A stretch of 64,000 nucleotides of DNA from Semisulcospira habei. Taxonomy: Eukaryota; Mollusca; Gastropoda; Semisulcospiridae. This document shows positions 10,450-20,439 of the stretch, piece by piece. A program made the position numbers and the translations under genes. How positions within the stretch are numbered: position 1 is the stretch's first letter; every line of letters begins with the position of its first letter. The notes under the pieces were generated by a model. That model did no database searches and was not told the origin of the DNA. It saw only the letters and a program-made list of their open reading frames with translations. The stretch lies in assembly GCA_036245525.1 (NCBI GenBank), contig BTPG01000004.1:231554004-231618003 (forward strand), in the 5' to 3' direction.

Positions 10450-13039
10450 GGTAAGGTAGACATACTAGCCCTCGGCCGGGCCCCGGGCTGGGCTCCGGTT
10501 TCGATCAGAGGCACTTCTTTTCACTCGTACCCTCGTATCTCTTCACGCCGAACGCTCGACTCAGCTTTCGGGGCCCCACGTACCCGCGCCTGCTCGCCTT
10601 TCATGTTGTTAGGTGTTGCAGTGCCAGGCGCTTACCTGCATGCTTGTACTTTTGTTGTACCATTTGCGTTGAATGCTCGCCTTAGCTTGCCCTTTCATGT
10701 TTGATAGGTGTTGCAGTGCCAGGGGCTTACCTGCATGCTTGTACCTTCGTTGTACCATTTTGCGTCGAATGCTCACTTTTGCTTGGCGGGGCCCCACGTG
10801 CCCTCGCCCGCGCGCATTCTTGTGTGATGTGTTGCAGTTGCCAGGTGCTGACCTGCACGCAGTGCGGCGAGTTCCAATGGCCGACTTACAGCCACATGGT
10901 CTGTCTCCCCTGCGCTCAGCCACATGGTCTGTGTCCCCTGCGCCTCCGTCCACGCTTGCGACTTCTGCTCCACCTGGCCCGAGCTGCGTTAGTCACAGTT
11001 ATGGAGCTTTACAGGCGCGAGCGCCCGGCACCGGTGAGTGATCCTTCTCTCGTCAAGGCGCCCCCCTCCGTGCCTGGAGCAGCAACCGCACCGACCTTGT
11101 GGAACGGACGCCGTGCCGGACACAGGAGCCCAGAGCTCCTAGCAAGACTGCATTCAATGTGACAGGGAGCCTGCCCGGACAAAGCTCGCTGGTTCTTACG
11201 GGGAGCTGTATAGCCGGCAGAGCGCCCGCGTCACTGAGCCCGGCCTCCTGGGACGCGCCATGCACCGTCCCGTGTCCACTGTCAGTCCTCGATCATCTCT
11301 AATCGGAAAGCTCGCTGACTCTTACGGGTAGTCGTTTAGCCGGCAGAGAGCCCGCCTCACTGAGCCCGGCTCGCAGAGACCATTGCCAAGAGAGAAACGC
11401 GCGACCACGCCGCCCTTGGGGTTGCACGCCGTGCCAGACACAGGAGCCCAGCGCTCGTAGCAGGACTGCATTCAACGCAACAGCTCCCCGGAGGGAGCCC
11501 GCCCGGACAAAGCCTGCTGGTTCTTACGGGGAGCCATATAGCTGGCAGAGTGCCCGCCTCTCTGAGCCCGGTCTCCTGGGACGCGCCGCACGCTGTCCTG
11601 TGTCCACTGTCAGTCCTAATTGTCTCCACTCGGGAAGCTCGCTGACTCTTTCGGTGAATCGTGAGCCATCAGAGAGCCCGCCTCACTGAGCCCTGCTCGC
11701 AGAGACCAGTGTCCACTCGTCCAAGAACTTCGGGCAGTTGGGTGCCCTCCCACTCCTCCAGCAGCTCCAGACGCTCACGCTTTGACGACCACAGGATGGA
11801 CCGCGGTGCGCGCGGAGCACTCCTGCAGACTTCGTGTTGTCGGGGCCCTGCTGCCCCCTCCGGTGCTTTGTGCAGACCTGCCTCGTCCTGCGCGGATGGT
11901 TGAGCCTAATAGTAGCCGGCGGGATTCGCCATCCCGCACAGCACCAAGGGCTCTATTATACCCTTCGATCGACAGCCGGGCCCAGGCAAGGGTTCGCCAC
12001 CATATGATTTAGTAAGGCCTTGAGAGCTCGGTCCCCCTGCAGGGATTAAGTTAGGTCGCACGGAAGCTCTCCTGGCGTATGAGGACCCAGGCAGCAGAAG
12101 CGGGGGACAGGATTTCAAGACACCAACTTGATAAGCCACTTAGTAAGCTTTGGGGTCCAGAGATAGAGAGTGGCGCCACAGGGTATCCACTGGCGATGAT
12201 GGCCTCCTTCGGGAGAGGACCAGTGTGGTCAGGTCGGTGAGCCTTCCTTGGTAGAGTTCTAATAGATGGCGTACCCCCATAGCACAGACATACCACGGGT
12301 TCGATCTTCGTGATCGAAGGAACAGTCTCAGCGTGTGGGTCTACGCGTGGCACGGACCGTAATCGTGTTGATGTCTCATCTTCTCCCTCTTCATCGTCGG
12401 ATCGGAGGACTAGTTCAAGCGTCTCGCGCCAACAGACTTCGCAGCGGCAACGGGCTTCAGAGTTTCCAGTAGGTGCAGCAGATACTCGGACCGGTTGGGC
12501 AGCTGTCGCTCTACACAGGAGATGCAGGTTCGACGACAGCGGGACGGCGCACGGCGGTTACCTTTCTCAGGATGATGTCTTATCTTCCCTCTTCTCTTCA
12601 CCGGACCGGCGGACAAGTTCGAGCGTGGCGCGGCATGGACCTCGTCTACACACCGGACTTCAGAGACTCCAGCTAGGAGCTTCAGACCTTGGGACCAGTC
12701 TGACAGGGATCCCGCGGCCGCACAGGCGCAGTACGACATCAGCATAGGTTCTCAGACATGCTTGGACGCAGGCGCCTTCACGGGGACATCGACGCAGCCT
12801 GCTGGCGAACTGCACCAGATCGTTGAGTCGTTGGCAGGGACGGCGCTTACGTGGAGACGCAGCTTCGACGTCAGCGGTGGGACCACTCGAATGACGACCG
12901 ATGGATGGAGGCGGCATCCCGTTGACTCTGAGACGACCTCATCTCGGCGCACGGCGGATGATGAGGAGGCCCGCAGTTTGACGAAGACGCTGATGCAAAC
13001 GCACGGGTGAACCGCAGCAGATCACCGGACAGACTGACG
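10450..13039 (+). other. DIRS 5' half: GC-rich, tandemly duplicated, no intact ORF
   Basis: This resumes the DIRS sequence after the hAT insertion. A unit of about 96 bp around ggtgttgcagtgccagg repeats in tandem (10611-10706 and 10707-10800). A unit of about 320 bp containing 'cccgcctcactgagcccgg' repeats at about 11085-11400 and 11410-11720. A Gag/RT would be expected here, but every frame is short and I cannot identify RT motifs. Confidence 0.45.
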
Positions 13040-14975
13040 GGGACTGCTCTTCCATGGAGAGAAGCGGCGGATCTACTCCCGCTCGATCATCTTCACACCC
13101 GCCCGCTACAGCGGCATCTCCCGGCTCCATTGGCGTCCGTCCTCCAGAGACTTGCTGCCCCGGTGCCCTTGACTCTTCGTCCCCTTCTGCAGCCTTGGAC
13201 GGACACTCGTGGCTCGCTTCGGGATTCCCCTCTCCTCTCCGCCCCCTAAGCTCCCTTTACGTCGATGCTAGTCTCTCCGGGTGGGGTTCTCACCTGCTAC
13301 TGCGGTTCCTCATGACGTAAGGCCTCTGGCCTCCAGAGCTGGCGGACAGACATCAACTGGTTGGAGCTACAAGCGGTCTGGCAGGCCCTCATCGCATGGG
13401 AAGCACACCTCTGGCGCCAGGAGCGGCGCGTCCTCTCAGACAACGCGACGGTGGTTTCCTACATTCAGAAGCAGGGCAGGACGCGCTCTCCTGCCCTGTG
13501 TATGCTCCTCTGCTGTCTGATGCACTTGTGCGAGGACCGCAGCATTTTCCCTCAGAGCTCGACACATTCCTGGCCACCTTAACGTCTTGGCCAACTCTCT
13601 CCCGGCGCGGCCAGTTGCTACACATGGAGTGGACGCTACGCCAGGACATCTTTCAGATGATCTGCGCTCACTGGGAGACGCCTATGTTCGACCTGTTCGT
13701 CACAAGGTGGAATCACCAGCTTCTCTTTGTCTCCCCGATCCCAGACCCCCGTGCCTGGGCAGTCGACGTGCTTCCCATCCCGTGGGACGGTCTCATCGCG
13801 TATGCGTACCCTCCGACGGTCCTCGTTCCCAAAGTCCTCCTCGAGCTTCGAGGATGCAAGGCGTTCGTCTTGCTGGTCACCCCGTTCGCCTGGAACCGGT
13901 CTTGGACCACCGACCTCCAAGCAACCCCGCCAGCCGCTGTTCCTCCTTCACGCCTGGAGATTATGCGGCAAGCCCTCACCGCTAGAGGCTTCTCGTGTGT
14001 AGCAGTGAAAGCGATCGCTACAGCCCTCAGTCCCTCGACCAGGCGCGTCTACGAGGTAAGATGGCGAGTACTGGGATTCTGGTGCGAGGACCGGCGCATC
14101 TCCCCCACCGAACTGACGATACCCAGCTCGCGGACTTCTTCCTCTGCCTCTTCGGGGGCCAAGGTTGGCCCCTATCACCCTCGGGGAGTACCTGTCCATG
14201 ACTGCCGGCACCTCAGCAGCCCGGACCCCGGCAATGGCTAGACCTCGCCGACCTTATGACTCGCTTCGGCCTGCAGCGTCCAGTTCCCCGCTCGCTCATT
14301 CCTCGCTGGAACCTTCCCTGGGTACTGCCGTGGCTTAACTCTGCCAGATTCGAACCGCTGCCCTTAGCCCGCTTCGCGGATTTAACTCATAAGACTTGCT
14401 TCCTGTTGGTCCTTGCCACGGCGGCCCGAGTAAGCGAGCTACACACGCTGTCAGCGCGCCCTGCCTGCCTGCAGTTCAGAACGGATGGTTCCGTGCAGCT
14501 ACTCATGGACCATGTCTCCTAGCCTAGGTCTCCTCTGACCGCGCCACAGGTGATCACTTTACCGCCGCTGGGAGATATGAACTTCCCTGGGAGACCAGGC
14601 AACAAGATCCTGTGCGCGCCCTACGCGTTTGCCGACGCAGATCTAAGCCGTCTGGGGAGGACGCTCTCGCCTCTTTCTGCCGTTGAACCCAGGCAGAACT
14701 GACATAAGAGCCCAGACGTTATCTTCCTGGCTACGCTGGGGCTTATGGTCCGCCTTCCGAGACCTCTCCCGAAGGGAGCAAAGAGGCTGGAGATAAGTGC
14801 ACACGACGTACGAGCGTCGCGTTCGTTCGGAACGTCTCTGTCAAGGACATCGTGGCAGAGGTGGGCTTGCGGGCAGGATTGGCCCTTGCCCGCTTATACC
14901 TCCGGGATCTGGCAGGCCAGCGAGACAATCTCGCACTGGGGGGAGACATCGCCACAGGCGCCATAGATACGCACT
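13040..14975 (+). pseudogene. DIRS RNase H and tyrosine recombinase
   Basis: The RNase H reads SSLYVDASLSGWGSHL (13255 on), ELADRHINWLELQAVWQAL, then DNATVVSYIQKQGRTRS and an ARHIPGHLNVLANSL-type end near 13590. MFDLFVTRWNHQL and VSPIPDPRAWAVDVL follow, the DIRS linker. The recombinase begins near 13960 (RQALTARGFS, SPSTRRVYEVRW). Its catalytic Arg lies in TAARVSELHTL (about 14430), HDVR near 14805, and a Tyr in RLYLRDL near 14900. It is broken by at least four frameshifts (about 13320, 13560, 14200, 14525). The RHRY catalytic set is still legible although the gene is dead. Confidence 0.8.
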
Positions 14976-15117
14976 TAGCTAAAATTGTCGGGAGTTTGCG
15001 GCAGGGAGGATGGCTCTGACTTTAACCTGTCTGCGGCGGTGTTTTGGGCGCGGCACCCTCCTCCTTCTCGCAATTCTTCCACATAACCATGTCATCGGTA
15101 ATGTATTTTAAGGAAAC

Positions 15118-15436
15118 AAATGAATTTTTCCTCTAAAATGTATTTTTTCAAAAAAATACTTACCGATGACATGACTTGGATGACCCTCCCACCTGCCCCA
15201 CTTGCCGCTGGTGAGCTAAGCATTCCGACTGGTTGGTCACCACGTGACTCGGAACCGGATGGGCAGGAACGGGAGACAACTCTGGGCCCCTCTGGGGTTC
15301 CCCGAGTGCCTCCCGGGTTGTGTTGTAACACAACAGGTTCTTTGGCTAAAATTGGGCAAGTAGTAGACACTTCCACATAGTCATGTCATCGGTAAGTATT
15401 TTTTGAAAAAATACATTTTAGAGGAAAAATTCATTT
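15118..15436. repeat. DIRS-terminus foldback with 58-bp arms
   Basis: The arms 15118-15176 and 15379-15436 are inverted copies containing ttaccgatgacatgac and an 'aatttttcctctaaaatgta' stretch. The 200-bp centre, reversed, matches the DIRS leader at 1500-1660 (boxes tgttgtgttacaacacaac and cgagtcacgtggtgacca). It directly abuts the right DIRS terminus. It is either the split/inverted right end characteristic of DIRS elements or a separate small derivative. Confidence 0.6.
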
Positions 15437-15660
15437 TTTGGTCCCCCCCATGCATATCTAAACACAGGGTTTTGGACGTATTTTGACTTCTTTCCTCATT
15501 CTTGAACTACCCTTGCAATAATTTGTCTCCGCATGTGCATTTTATTTTCATTAAGTTGGTTTGTCAAACAGGTATCACCCTTTGTCAGTGCATTACATCT
15601 CGAGATGAACAATATGTGTTTGTGTATACTTTTTTTTTTGTTTTTTTGCCTTTGGCCGTT

Positions 15661-15860
15661 TTAACCTTTTCACTGCTGGGGGCTGAAAACATTGTCTGAA
15701 GCCATCGCAGACTCGCTGCAGATCATTGCAGCTAGCTAATCAAATTATGGATATGATATGACAGCAAGAGGCATAGATTCTCATGAGCCCCCACAACTGC
15801 AGGGGCTCATAAAGATCTATGCCTCTTGCGTTTGAGTTTTGTTCACTTTACAAGGGTTAA
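15661..15860. mobile_element. TTAA-flanked hairpin MITE (family B)
   Basis: It begins ttaaccttttcac and ends tttacaagggttaa, and is exactly 200 bp including both TTAA. The core at about 15762-15830 is an inverted repeat (gcaagaggcatagat / atctatgcctcttgc) around a GC-rich centre. It is a different sequence from family A but has the same type of ends. A second core lies at 23332-23398. Confidence 0.6.
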
Positions 15861-16288
15861 TGTGTTGAAACTGCCCAACATGTGCACCGCTTGTTGTCAT
15901 TGTCAGTACATGTGCGTAAGACGTTTTGTAGATGGAAACGTAATCTGCGCTGCGAAAGCAGGAGACGGTGCCCAAGTCCATTTTTGCAAAAAGCACGATT
16001 TTTATTGTGTTGCAATGAAAATCTCGCTTTTTGCAAAAATGGATTTGCTGTATTTTGCTTTCAACGGGAGCGTAATAGTAATAGTGAGATTATTGTGTGT
16101 GTAAAAAAACGTAACAGTGTAACTTGTTTCTAAATAGCAAAACCAGGGGCTTTCTTGTACTCAAAGCAATCGCATGTACTGCCAGTGCACAGTATAATAT
16201 TGTAATATGTTGATGAGTATGTGTAATATGTTCATGAATTTATGTTCCATATTTGATCATAATTTATTGCTTTTTTTTTTTTCTTTTT

Positions 16289-16319
<31 letters not shown>

Positions 16320-16659
16320 GGAGCCTTAATGTGCTTGTATTGTTTTTGCTGAAGTGCTACTATGTGTGTAAATACAGTCAAACCTGTCTATAATGGTCTT
16401 GCTTGTCATTTTGTAGTGTCCTTATTTGTTTTCGACTATATGTATGCATGCTAACCTAAGCAATCTGTCGTAACTTACAAGGTGCCGGGCATACTATGAA
16501 TTTTTATCCATAAAAGCTGAACTTGAACGACCCCAATTCTCCCATCTGCCGAATGACAGAATTCACTATTGCAAATGTCCAGATTATTTATTTGCTGTGG
16601 TAGCTCTTGTTCTATGTGAAAGGAAGGGTGGGTGGTTGGGTTTATTGAAAATTTATAGG
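15861..16659. other. Unique sequence with T/G homopolymer run
   Basis: No convincing gene is present. A short inverted pair (tttttgcaaaaagc / gctttttgcaaaaa) lies at about 15982-16040. A T-tract is followed by 23 G at about 16270-16321. The short frames here lack any recognisable motif. Confidence 0.4.
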
Positions 16660-16956
16660 TTAACCCATTTAGCCCCGAGTCCCTGCAGCAGGAGATGGAT
16701 TGACCATGATAATTCAAGGGCAGTGCCAGATTATCTTGGTGCCTGAAGGCGCCATGCAAATCTGGCACTACCCTTGAATTATGGTCAGTCTCCTGCAACC
16801 GGTACAGACATTAGGCAACACCTCCAAAATTTGAAAAATGGGACCTTGTGGCTCATGGTCAAGGGCTGATGAGAATCCCTGTGCCTTGGGACCACCCTTG
16901 AACTAGTTACGATCAATTCGTCCGTCGCCTGCTGCAGTCGGTGTTAAATGGGTAAA
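16660..16956. mobile_element. Hairpin MITE family A, degenerate copy
   Basis: The left end is ttaacccatttagccccg. The palindromic core (about 16689-16795) has lost part of one arm. The tail 'acacctccaaaatttg' is shared with other copies. The right end (ttaaatgggtaaa) has a mutated TTAA. It is longer than other copies because of an extra 100 bp of tail. Confidence 0.55.
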
Positions 16957-16959
16957 TCC

Positions 16960-17345
16960 CAGCTTCTCTCTATCGGGACGGCCTTCCAAAACTTCTGCCC
17001 TTCATTACCGACATCATCAACACATCTCTAGAGAATGGTTCCGTCCCTGATATCTTCAAGTCCGCCATCGAAACGAACTCAAAAACTATCGCCCAGTCTC
17101 CAATCTCTCTTTCCTGTCCAAGCTTCTTGAGAAGGTTGTTCTCAACCAGCTCAACCTCCACCTCGCCGACAACAACCTCCTCAGTTCCTTCCAGTCTGCC
17201 TATCGCAAACATCACAGCACTGAAACAGCCCTTCTGCATATCTTAATCTTCTCTCCACCAACTCGGGCAACATCTCCCTTCTTACACTACTCGACCTCTC
17301 TGCCGCCTTCGACACTATAGACCACTCTATCCTCCTCCACCGAGA
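16960..17345 (+). pseudogene. L2-like LINE RT fragment
   Basis: Across two or three frames the plus strand reads ITDIINTSLENGSVPDIFK, then LKNYRPVSNLSFLSKLLEK, FQSAYRKHHSTETALLH, and LLTLLDLSAAFDTIDHSILL. These are RT blocks typical of L2/Jockey-group LINEs. Single-base indels near 17075 and 17240 break it. Neither a 5' nor a 3' end of the element is present. Confidence 0.7.
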
Positions 17346-17610
17346 GATAGAAAGATGGACAGTAGACGCCCACCCATTTAATAATCAATAGATTTATTTG
17401 ATTAGCACGGTAATTAGACCAACGTACTCGACCAAATACCACCAACAGCTTTATCTGCCTAGCCGTATTAGTTCCATTTCAGAAATAATTAAAGCAACAT
17501 TTTTGATCAGCTGTTGACCCGTGATTATTAAGGCAGATCCCCCCCCCCCCCCACCTAAATAATTAATGCTGTCATTGGCTTCTTTAAACAAAATTATATT
17601 ACATTTTAAA

Positions 17611-18477
17611 ATGAACCAAGACGAATTACTTCTAAGCGATATCTGCAGTGTAGAGAACAAAGAATTAGACTAAAAAACGCCTTCTCTCTGTAGTTGTATC
17701 TGGAAAATCAAAAGCTTTTCTCGGTAAACAATACATGACAGAAGATATAGAATCTCTCACCGCTGATGAGCTAATCAAACTACATGCTAAATATGAAAAT
17801 CACATTGCTTCACTAATGACTCGTGATTTGAGTCGATCTCTTGTCTAAGCAATCCAGACCAAAAAGGTGACTGCCAAGCGTGTAAAATGCAAAGAAGTAC
17901 CCAACGGAGAAAGAAACACGCTTAGAAAAGATGGGTACAACACAATTTATTAATATTTCGGGGAAATACCCTTTGTCAAAATAGACAAACAAACAGAGAG
18001 ATTAGCCGCTACTTATCTTCATTCGCAGAAAGAATGTGGCAACAACATTCTTTCTGCGAATGAAGATAAGTAGCGGCTAATCTCTCTGTTTGTCTATTTT
18101 GACAAAGGGTATTTCCCCGAAATATTAATAAATTGTGTTGTACCCGACTTTTCTAAGCGTGTTTCTTTCTCCGTTGGGTACTTCTTTGATCTCTTGTCTG
18201 TCTATACACAAAAGCTGTGAGTCACTTCCTACCTGTTGATACTGACACCTTATCACACGACTTAGAAAGCAACCCCATAGTTTCAAGTTCAATCGGCAAA
18301 TTAGCATGCCTCATGTTCTACAAGTTTGGAAATTACCTTGCACCTGTGGTAACCTTGCTTGTTACTAGTAGTCATATTGATTTTTCTAAAATAAATTTTA
18401 AAGCAGAAGAAAATGGACGAGACCCAGACGACTCCACAACCGAGTCCTGTCTTGACACAGGTTCAAACGGTAACTAA
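17611..18477 (+). pseudogene. Element X ORF A, unrecognised, interrupted by a foldback
   Basis: The function is not recognised. The reading frame runs SVVVSGKSKAFLGKQYMTED, then LTADELIKLHSKYENHIASL (from about 17685), is cut at 17846 by a 341-bp insertion, and resumes with SRSLVCLYTKAVSHFLPVD to GSNGN at 18477. Removing the insertion plus one copy of its duplication (353 bp) keeps the frame, giving about 150 residues from ATG 17729. A short ATG-led frame (MNQDELLL.., from 17611) precedes it, offset by +1. The same offset occurs in the second copy at 36850-37175, minus strand. The 3' end overlaps ORF B by 65 nt in another frame, a compact virus- or transposon-like arrangement. Confidence 0.5.
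17847..18187. mobile_element. 341-bp Penelope-derived foldback
   Basis: It is flanked by the 12-bp duplication gatctcttgtct (17835-17846 and 18188-18199). It begins aagcaatccagaccaaaaag, and its two arms (about 17888-18031 and 18037-18187) are near-perfect inverted copies of about 140 bp. Each arm contains the Penelope terminal boxes tacccaacggagaaagaaac and acaaagggtatttcc. The same ends bound the large Penelope copies at 29906-41244 and 53439, so it was probably mobilised by Penelope enzymes. Confidence 0.75.
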
Positions 18478-18739
18478 GACTAAAAGCCAAGGCAGGGTTG
18501 AGGCTGGGAAAAAATTAGCTGAATGGAACGGACAAAAAAAATTACAGCTTCAAACATCAATAGAAAAGGCTCATATATCTGACCCATCACCAACAGCACA
18601 AGCCCCAGTGTCACTACCGTCAGGACCACCACCTTCACCACCTCAACAAAGTGAGAGACAAACAACTGAGTCTAAACCTGAAATAACAAATTATATAGTT
18701 GCTGGATTTGTTGTCGGATTTGGTTATTTCGTGTCTTGA
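18413..18739 (+). CDS. Element X ORF B, small C-terminal membrane-anchor protein
   Basis: This is an intact 108-residue frame. Residues 20-45 are basic (TKTKSQGRVEAGKKLAEWNG). Residues 55-90 are Pro/Ser-rich. The last 17 residues (NYIVAGFVVGFGYFVS) form one hydrophobic segment suited to a tail anchor. It overlaps the end of ORF A by 65 nt. I do not recognise the family well enough to name it. The basic block followed by a linker and a tail anchor would fit a small structural or membrane-associated protein of a virus-like element. No polymerase, integrase or capsid gene is visible beside it. Confidence 0.5.
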   Translation: MDETQTTPQPSPVLTQVQTVTKTKSQGRVEAGKKLAEWNGQKKLQLQTSIEKAHISDPSPTAQAPVSLPSGPPPSPPQQSERQTTESKPEITNYIVAGFVVGFGYFVS

Positions 18740-18809
18740 TCTTGGAAATCCGTAGGGATTTATACGTTGTACATGCATGTACAGCCTCTGGCAATAGTCT
18801 ACTCATGTT

Positions 18810-19020
18810 TACTTATGTAGCTCCGATGCACTACAGCAGGAGGTGGATTGACCTTGATAATTCAAGGGTAGTGCCAGATTAGCTTGGCGCCTGACGGCGC
18901 CAAGCTAATCTGGCAATACCCATGAATTATCATGGTCGACCCATCTCCTGCAACTGGTACATAGTCGTTCGGCGACACCTCCAAAATTTGATTTGGGAAA
19001 GTGTAGGCCGTTGGGATTAA
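18810..19020. mobile_element. Hairpin MITE family A, well-preserved core
   Basis: The core at 18838-18953 is an inverted repeat with about 50-bp arms (caggaggtggattgacc.. / ..gacccatctcctg) and loop gcctgacggc. It is followed by the shared tail (actggtacatagtcgttcgg, cacctccaaaatttg) and ends ggccgttgggattaa at 19020. The left TTAA has decayed. Confidence 0.6.
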
Positions 19021-19929
19021 ATAGTTTGAAGTTTTCAGTGCGTCCCAGTTTTATAGTGCATCTACCTGACACTGGAGGCGTTCAGCGGCCAGTCGTTCTG
19101 CAACCGTCTTTTATAAACTGAAGAAAGGTTTCGCGCCTGAAACCAGTTTGATAGTTATGAATACTGTGCAGTGCTTAACGCGACAAATACCAGTCAGATA
19201 AGCAATCGATCGATTAGTTCAGCAATATATCGATGATTCGATCGATCAAACAATGAAGCTAGCAAGCAAGCAAGGACAAAGTAAAGAGGGGCCAATAAAG
19301 GCAATGTTCTTCACAATAAGCATTATCACAGGGGCAGATCATTTCCCTCCGAGGGGGAGGGGGGGGGGGCGGGGTTGGGGTTCCAAATTTTTGTTTGGGA
19401 CCTTCAGTCTGATGCAAAACTCCTCCCGGACGCAGAACCTTGCTTCTAGATTTGGGTTAATAGTCTGTACTATCTCCTTAACACTGTTCTTAGTACGTCG
19501 TACAATAAGTTTGGACAAAAAGGATAATTTTGTATTGGGTAAATAGATCGTATATCTCCTTTAATGCTGTTCTTAGCAAGTCGTCCAATACTTTGGACAA
19601 AAGGGATAATTAAAATTATGAAGTTTGAATGTCCTAAAATGAAAGACTTCTGCTGTGTTCAGTTCTACTTTATACAAATGAGAGTTTCTTCCTTTGCGCT
19701 CAAAAGTCAGTGAAAAACCTCGGGTACCTGTGCTTGCTGTCATTCATTGCGAAAAAAAGGGTGGAAACGTCTTAGCTGAGGCAAAACTAAACATTGATAA
19801 CCCGCTGCATCAACAAAATTTAACAGTTAAAGCCCGCCATGGCGCACGTCGCTTTAAGTGACGCAAAAATTGGATAAGTGAAAAACAGCAGTTGTATTGT
19901 TTGTTAATTTCATTCACGTTGGTTTTTTT
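19021..19929. other. Non-coding, with diverged tandem pair
   Basis: A block of about 90 bp ('tcctttaatgctgttcttag' type) occurs twice, at about 19470-19535 and 19555-19615. A sequence at 19118-19145 (ctgaagaaaggtttcgcgcc) resembles the 'aaagggtatttccccgaaat' type box of Penelope termini, but I see no element around it. No gene is supportable. Confidence 0.35.
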
Positions 19930-20102
19930 TTAAACCCTTTTCATCCTGATACACTACTGCTTGAAATAAATTTGACTGAGAGCACCAAGCTATTCTGGCA
20001 CCACCCTTGAACTAAAATGGTTGATGTATCTCCTATATCTGAATCCGTCATAGGACACTAAGTAATTTTGTTTTAATCAGGATCAGGATGTAATGGGTTA
20101 AA
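19930..20102. mobile_element. TTAA-flanked MITE, degenerate
   Basis: The left end ttaaacccttttcatcctga is mirrored by tcaggatgtaatgggttaa at the right, with TTAA on both sides. The interior keeps parts of the family A palindrome (caccaagctattctggcacc, acccttgaac). It is about 170 bp and non-coding. Confidence 0.5.
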
Positions 20103-20439
20103 TAAACAAATGAAATGAATAGCTGATTTTTTTTTTTCACATACGTTCCATTGTTCGCCACGTTTTTGGGATTTAGTAAGTTCTCAAAACATGTTTGTAT
20201 AGACACGTGACCTAAGGGCCCACAACTTCAGTGTACAGCCGACTCAACAAGGCAGAAGTGATGATCATTGTTGCGTGCATGATTACAGTAATTCCGCCCG
20301 GCAAACACTGTGTGTGACACATTTAACCCCTAACACAGGGTTCAAATTCCGTGTCTGCCATCTTGTCAGAGCGTAATTTACTGAGGGTACAGGTGCAATT
20401 TGGCGGTCAGATTACCAGGGGAGCTCACAGGGCGACATC

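Larger units (their letters stand above)
1474..15119 (+). mobile_element. DIRS-like tyrosine-recombinase retrotransposon, split by nested insertions
   Basis: Inverted termini of about 44 bp lie at 1474-1517 and 15076-15119, with only about three mismatches between them. Both contain the box ttaccgatgacatg. The 3' half encodes RNase H and a tyrosine recombinase in DIRS order (see 13040-14975). Subtracting the hAT-like insertion 1960-10444 and its 6-bp duplication leaves about 5.15 kb, a normal DIRS length. Many frameshifts and an unrecognisable RT and Gag show that the copy is dead. As expected for DIRS, I see no target-site duplication outside the termini. Its 5' leader (1518-1690) matches, in reverse, the interior of the foldback at 15118-15436. 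Confidence 0.75.

Noticed and set aside
17755..17810. Hammerhead ribozyme core (ctgatgag ... gaaa), which Penelope elements can carry
   Set aside because: The bases between do not form a stem II, and the sequence is element X coding DNA, not Penelope.
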